Below are positions 52,801-58,800 of a stretch of DNA of 64,000 nt, in pieces. The position numbers were made by a program, and so were the translations under genes. Numbering within the stretch: the first letter of the stretch is position 1; each line of letters begins with the position of its first letter. A model generated the notes under the pieces. It saw only the letters and a list, made by a program, of their open reading frames with translations, was not told where the DNA came from and searched no databases. Source of the DNA: Anniella stebbinsi (lineage: Eukaryota; Chordata; Lepidosauria; Squamata; Anniellidae); assembly GCA_029215795.1 (NCBI GenBank), contig JARDYH010000005.1, positions 40,058,001 to 40,122,000 of the forward strand. The letters are read 5' to 3'.

Positions 52801-55800
52801 TATGGCAAAGAAAACAGTGACAAAATCGTGAAAAATTTCGGCATTGACTTTAATGTAGAGACACTGAAACACAACGATGTGAAGTGGCATCAATCGTGTT
52901 ACTACTCTGTTACCCACAAAGTATTAATTGAAAGACTTAAAAAAAGGTACAAGTTTCCGAAGTCAACGTGTGACAATCAAGGGCCCTCTACAGTGTGCAT
53001 TCAACCTCAGGGACGTTCAATCTCTGCACAGAATGCTAAGTATACTTGATAATAAATTAGCTTATGAAAAGGACAACTGTTTTTTTTGTGTGTGATCAGC
53101 CAGCCCCAAGGAAGGAAAAACTAAGGAAGGTTTCCACTGACAAAGCTGGTAGAAACTTACGTCTAGCTATAGAACTTAGAAATGATGAGAAACTAAGAGT
53201 AAGGATAAGAGAAGCAATAAATATGAGTGATGCACACGCAATTGATGTAATGTGTCATCGAAAATGTTGGACCAGATATGTCACGAATGTTCTTCAATCT
53301 CAGGACCATAGATTCAATGAAGAACATTCCAAAAAGGGAAGATGTGTTTCGGCAATGGCAGCAGAAGTCGAATTCATCAATATTCTGGAAGAGAAACTGT
53401 CACTGAGGCAAGTTTTTGGAATGGACGTCCTGGAAAAAACATACAAGTATACCTGTTCTTCTGATAATGTGCATTAATCAGCTATTATGTCACGTAAGCA
53501 ATTGAAGATATTTATTGAGACAAAGCTGTCAGACAAGGAAATCGAATTTTCTTGCCCAAGACAGCGTAACAAACCAGAGAGAGTATCAATGAAGTGTACA
53601 AGGAAAGAACAGATAGCAGAGACGGAAAGTTACGGTGATCAAAAGATGAGAGAACTGAATATTTTATTTGAGTCAGCATACATCATCAGAAATCTTGTAT
53701 TGCAATCAAAGCCGTGGACATTTGATGGTTCTGTACCAAACGATATCTCCGATATTATACCAAATGAACTTAACAGCTTCTTTAAGTGGTGCATTTGGGG
53801 AAAAAGAGAAATTTCATCAGAGAAGAAGGAAAAACATGAAGAAGTGGAAAGGCGAGCTTGTCACATGTCACAAATTCTGATGTCAAATTGTCTGTCTCGT
53901 AGGCAAGTGGAAAACAAGCAGTCTACTCAGTTTCATCATACGAGAGACTTACCACTTCAGGTTGCCGTTGGTGTGACAATTCATGGGTCAACCCACAGCA
54001 AGTTCCTAGAAAATATTGTGCATGGTGTCGGCTATAGCATTGATTATAAACGGGTTCTATGGTTAGAAATGCAAATCACATCAAGTGTTCTGAAAAGGAT
54101 TCATGAAAATGATGGAGTATACATCCCTCCTGACATTGTGCCAAATAGATTTATACATTGTGCTGCTGACAACCTTGACTTCTCTGAAGGCACTGCAGAT
54201 GGTAGAAGAACACTTCATGAGACTGTCCTAACTGTGTACCAAGTTGTGAATGACTATGATCCCATTACACTACTGTCATTAGCTTCGTCAAATGATTGGC
54301 CAGGAGAAACCTTTGACACTGCTCTACCACCTGTACTTGCATGTCCAAACCCACCCAACTGGAAAACCTGTTGCCCACTGCCTGTGGTTTCACACAAACA
54401 AATTAACTACATGGAAATTATTAACGAGGCAGTACTTCTTGATGCTGCTTGGTTTTTTCGAAGAAGTTACATACTGACTGCCAACAAGACGTTTAATGCA
54501 TACTCTCTAACGTGGTCTGGCTATAACAGCCTCATAGTAGATGAGAAACCTGTCTCAAGAGTAGCTGTGCTACCTATGATTCCAGAGTCACCAACCAATC
54601 AATCAGTGCAGCTGACTGTCATGAGGCAACTGGAGAGACTGAACAGTTCAGTTCATCACACCAGTTCAGTTCAGGCCACTGAAACAACTGGAAATGGCTG
54701 TCGAACACTGTGAGGGAAAATGGCTTTTGAATCCTGGTGAGCTACATATTGTAATTGCTCAACTGCGCACAATCGGAGAACTTATACAAGGATCTGGTAT
54801 ACCTGAATTATGGGTGGAATGTGATTTATATTCTGCAGCAACGATGAAACAAATCCTTGAGGGAAAACACATTAGAAGAGCAATTGAAGCTCACATAACC
54901 ACAGTCTCTGCATTGACTACACTGCTTTTAGAAGAATTTGAGGAAGAATATCCTGGAAAACTAGACTGTGCCTCTTTTCCAAGAACTGGCTGAGGGCTTG
55001 ACAGCTGGAAATAAAAAGATTCAAACGGCACATGCCACTTTAATTTCTACTATAAAACAAAAAAACATTGTTGTTGAAATAGACAACTTTTCCACAACAA
55101 GAAAGTCCAGAGAGCTTGTTTTCAGACTAGCATGCACATAAATAGCATGCACAATGATGGGCTTCATAAGAGCTGTAAGAACATCAGATTGGACACTGGG
55201 CTTGGCATCCATCCACGAGTTTGTGAAGTACTTCTTCGCATTTAATCGACTGAATTATGCACGGATGATCAGCCTATACCTTTCAGAGATGGAAAACTTG
55301 GAGTCAGAAGATCCAGAGATTTGGAAGCAATTCATGGAGGGGAATTGGGTCGTGAACAGAAGTTCAGTGCCATTTTGTGCTCTTGGCACTGATGAAGCCC
55401 TAGAACATCAAAACCAAAAACTTAAAGTACACGGAGGACTTGTTGGAATAACACTTAATGAGAATGCTCGGAATCTATTCTTTCTTGCTAATTTGGAACT
55501 AACTAGAATTGCAAGTGAGATTGATGACATGATAGTCTTTCGAAATACAGAACAAAATAAACATCACAAACTGTTTACTAAATTACAACAGCGTCAGGAC
55601 AACAATGTTCTGAAACTGAAAGAAGCATTTAAAAACCAATCCCTTTCACTGCAAAAGTGATGAGCTCATTCATATCCTCACTCAGCCTGTCTTTCCACAG
55701 GAAGTACGGCTGTCTTTAGACAGTGTAGCAGAAGTTGGACAAGATCTCTATCATACCTTCTTGCAACAGCGAGTACACAGTAACAGCATACAGTTTTGGG

Positions 55801-58800
55801 CTCCTATGAAGAAGAAGGTAATTCAAACGTGTAAAACAGCAGCGAAGACAGTTAAAATTACCATCAAAGACAAAACTATTACCATGAAGATGGATATGTC
55901 CCTTATTTTGAGGTTGTTGATAGCATCCAGAAGCAGGCCTGACATAGATTTAAAGTACAATAACAGTAACTACGAGTTTTCAGCAATGCCGAAGTCGTTG
56001 TTTGGTGCTGATGGGAGAATGCATCATTGCCTAGCTAAGTACAAACTTATGGATGCCCTAGAATCGATACAAACAATACCTAGCCAAGAAAATGATGATG
56101 ATAATGCTACAGCACCTCCAGATTTGGAAGAGCATGAAGAACTGCAGCAAAAAGCTGCGATAGTAGATGGCATGGCACTTCTTCACACCTACCACAAACC
56201 AAACTCTGTGAAAACATGCCGTGACCTTGGTGTAAGCTTCAGCAAATGGATTGGTGAAAAATTCAGCAATTACAGTAAAGTTCATGTGTTTTTTTACTCT
56301 TACAAAGAGTCCTCATTAAAAAAGGAGATGAGAGTGATTTGGCAAAAAGGCTCAGATCCAATCCAGTACAAAATCGGACCCGAAACAATGATTAGAAGTA
56401 CACCAATGAATGAATTACTAGCTCATGATAAGACAAAGGATGAACTGACAGAGTTTCTTTCCAATCAGATTCTTCAATTTGCTGTTACCAATAGGAAAAA
56501 GTTTGTTGTCAGTTGGAGGGACAAAGCAGCTCCATTACACGGTGCTGATGTATCCAGTCTCTCAAGTACCCAGGAGGAGGCGGACACTAAGATCATACTA
56601 CATGCTGCATACCTAGCACAGAGAGGAATAAAAAACACCCATGTGTTTTCACCAGATATTGATATTTTGATTTTAGCACTATGCCGATATCCCCAACTTA
56701 CACCAGAGTTTGGAGTTTTCCTTGGCCGTGGTATGAAAAGATTTGTTAAGTTACCTTCAATTTACAAAGCTCTAGGGCCACTGAAAGCCTCTGCATTCCC
56801 TGGATTACATGCACTTTCAGGAGCAGATGTAACAGGATCATTTGCCCACAAAGGAAAAGTAAAGTGGTGGAAGACATTCAGTTCTGTACATGATGAGCCA
56901 TTAGAAGCTTTAGCAAAATTGGGGACTACGCTGTCTATCACTGATGATTCTAGGGCGAGCTTGGAAGCGTTTGTTTGTCAGCTGTATATCCCCAAAACAA
57001 CACTGACTGATATAGGAGCTGTAAGATGGTTGTTGTTCACACAGAAACAATGTCAAGATGAGAACCTCCCTCCAACAAAATTTTCTCTGAACCCAGCTTT
57101 GTTAAGGGCTCATCTTTAGGCTTTTGAGTGGAATCAGGACCTCATCCAGCATCCTAATAATCCACCACCTACGGATTTCAGATGGAAGAAAGTAGGGAGT
57201 ACATACCAGCCAGTTGCATGTACCATGCCCTGTGCTCTGGAGCTTATATTGGAACTTTGTCGCTGTTCATGCTCTCAAAGGCGTTGCTCTCCTCCATGTA
57301 CATGTCAGTTGAATGGACTAAGGTGTACCGAGATGTGTAGATGTGAAGGTGATCCTGACCGATGTGATAATATGTGACAGTTCGAAGAAGATGATGAAGA
57401 AGAAGATTTAGGACTAAGTGAGATTTGTAATGAAAGTGATGGTGATTGTAATTAAAATTCTGATTGCAGTAGTGAATAAGTAGTTAGTTAAAAATTTCAA
57501 AGCATACTTTTTGATTCAAATGTTATCTTCTAATTTCATATGTCTGTACTGTAAAAAATATTGGGGCATGGAGGATACCCGTGTGGTGTCACTAATAATA
57601 ATTGATATCCAGTGTCCCTAGAACAGTTTCATACATATCAATATGCACTGCCTAAACCCCCGTGTAAGTCTGTTATTGTTTAAGTATACATAATCTGTAT
57701 TGTTTCCACTGTTAAGAGATGACTGAGCGACATTTATGTTCACAGAACAAATTTTAATTTTTGGTACCGCTATTTTCATTAGGACACCTTAAAAGTAAAC
57801 GTTTTGAAAAAAATTTAGGTCCTAAAAATACGTAATGGCCTTTTTTGTGTTGAATTGAAGGTGAAACCTTTCTTGTATGAAGATTTTTTTTAAAAAGGAC
57901 ATTTAGTTAGATAAATGGGAAAAATGTTTGCGGTGGTGGCTATTTTGTCTTTCGCGTGCAGCACTCAAATGCACCATTTTCGAGAGTGACACCATTGAGA
58001 TTATGTTTCTCCAAGGTCAAGCAAAGAGATTGAGACCACTCCCACACTTGCATGATCAAGGAGCCCACGGGAGCCTGTTTTTGTACATTTGACACCCCAC
58101 TAGCCCCCATTCTCCAGTTTAATGGGTGCATTGGGAATATCATACCTGTAGGAACTAATGGAGCCAGGGGCAAGTCTCCTGGCATGTGAGTGGTGGTGGT
58201 ATTTTTCCCTCCTAAGGAAAGTTGAGTAATCTCAGAATTAATCTGAATCTAGCTTTGGAATGCTCACCCATCTCTAGATTTCAGCCTTTAAGCAACAGTG
58301 CTGCTTTGAATTTCCCTTTCAAAATCATATTTACACGAATGAGCCTACATTATCATTCCCTACACTGGTGCCCCCCAGATGTTATTTGCTTCCCATCAAC
58401 CCTAGCCAGCATGGCTAATGGTGAGGAATGCTGGATGCTGTAGTCCAAAGCATCTGGAGAGCACTAGGCTGGGTAAGGCTGGCATACATGATAGCTCAAG
58501 TGAACAGACGTTCCCGTCACTGAAATCAGTTGAATTAATTGAATGGAACATCTTTCTCGTGTTTTGCCACACCATGCTATATTCTATTTTAAAATATTTA
58601 TTAATATGTTAAATATGGGTCCTGCTTGTCGTGAGATTGCCATGTCTATCCAAGGGATTGGCCAAGTCCACAGCTGTTTAGCTTCACCAATACTGCAGGA
58701 TCAGGTGGTCCAAGACCACTCATAGCACCCTGCCCATGACATTCTATTGTGTAAGGGTTCCCCTCCCCACAAGTTCCCTCTGCCTACCGAGATGGATAGG

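Larger units (their letters stand above)
52098..58122 (+). mobile_element. Decayed ~6 kb DNA transposon with XPG-like nuclease, Academ-like
   Basis: Long terminal inverted repeats are seen directly: 52148-52461 on the left and 57781-58100 on the right. They agree at roughly nine positions in ten by eye, with blocks such as attacgtatttttaggaccta. The outer limits and target duplication are not resolved. The interior encodes, on the plus strand, two CxxC...HxxC zinc-binding segments, a large transposase-like core, an XPG/FEN1-like nuclease domain and a cysteine-rich tail. The combination of a DDE-type transposase, an XPG nuclease and a Cys-rich finger is known for the Academ superfamily (family knowledge); no helicase is seen. 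Several frameshifts and stops make it inactive. It lies in the ARSG intron between exons 6 and 7. Confidence 0.75.
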
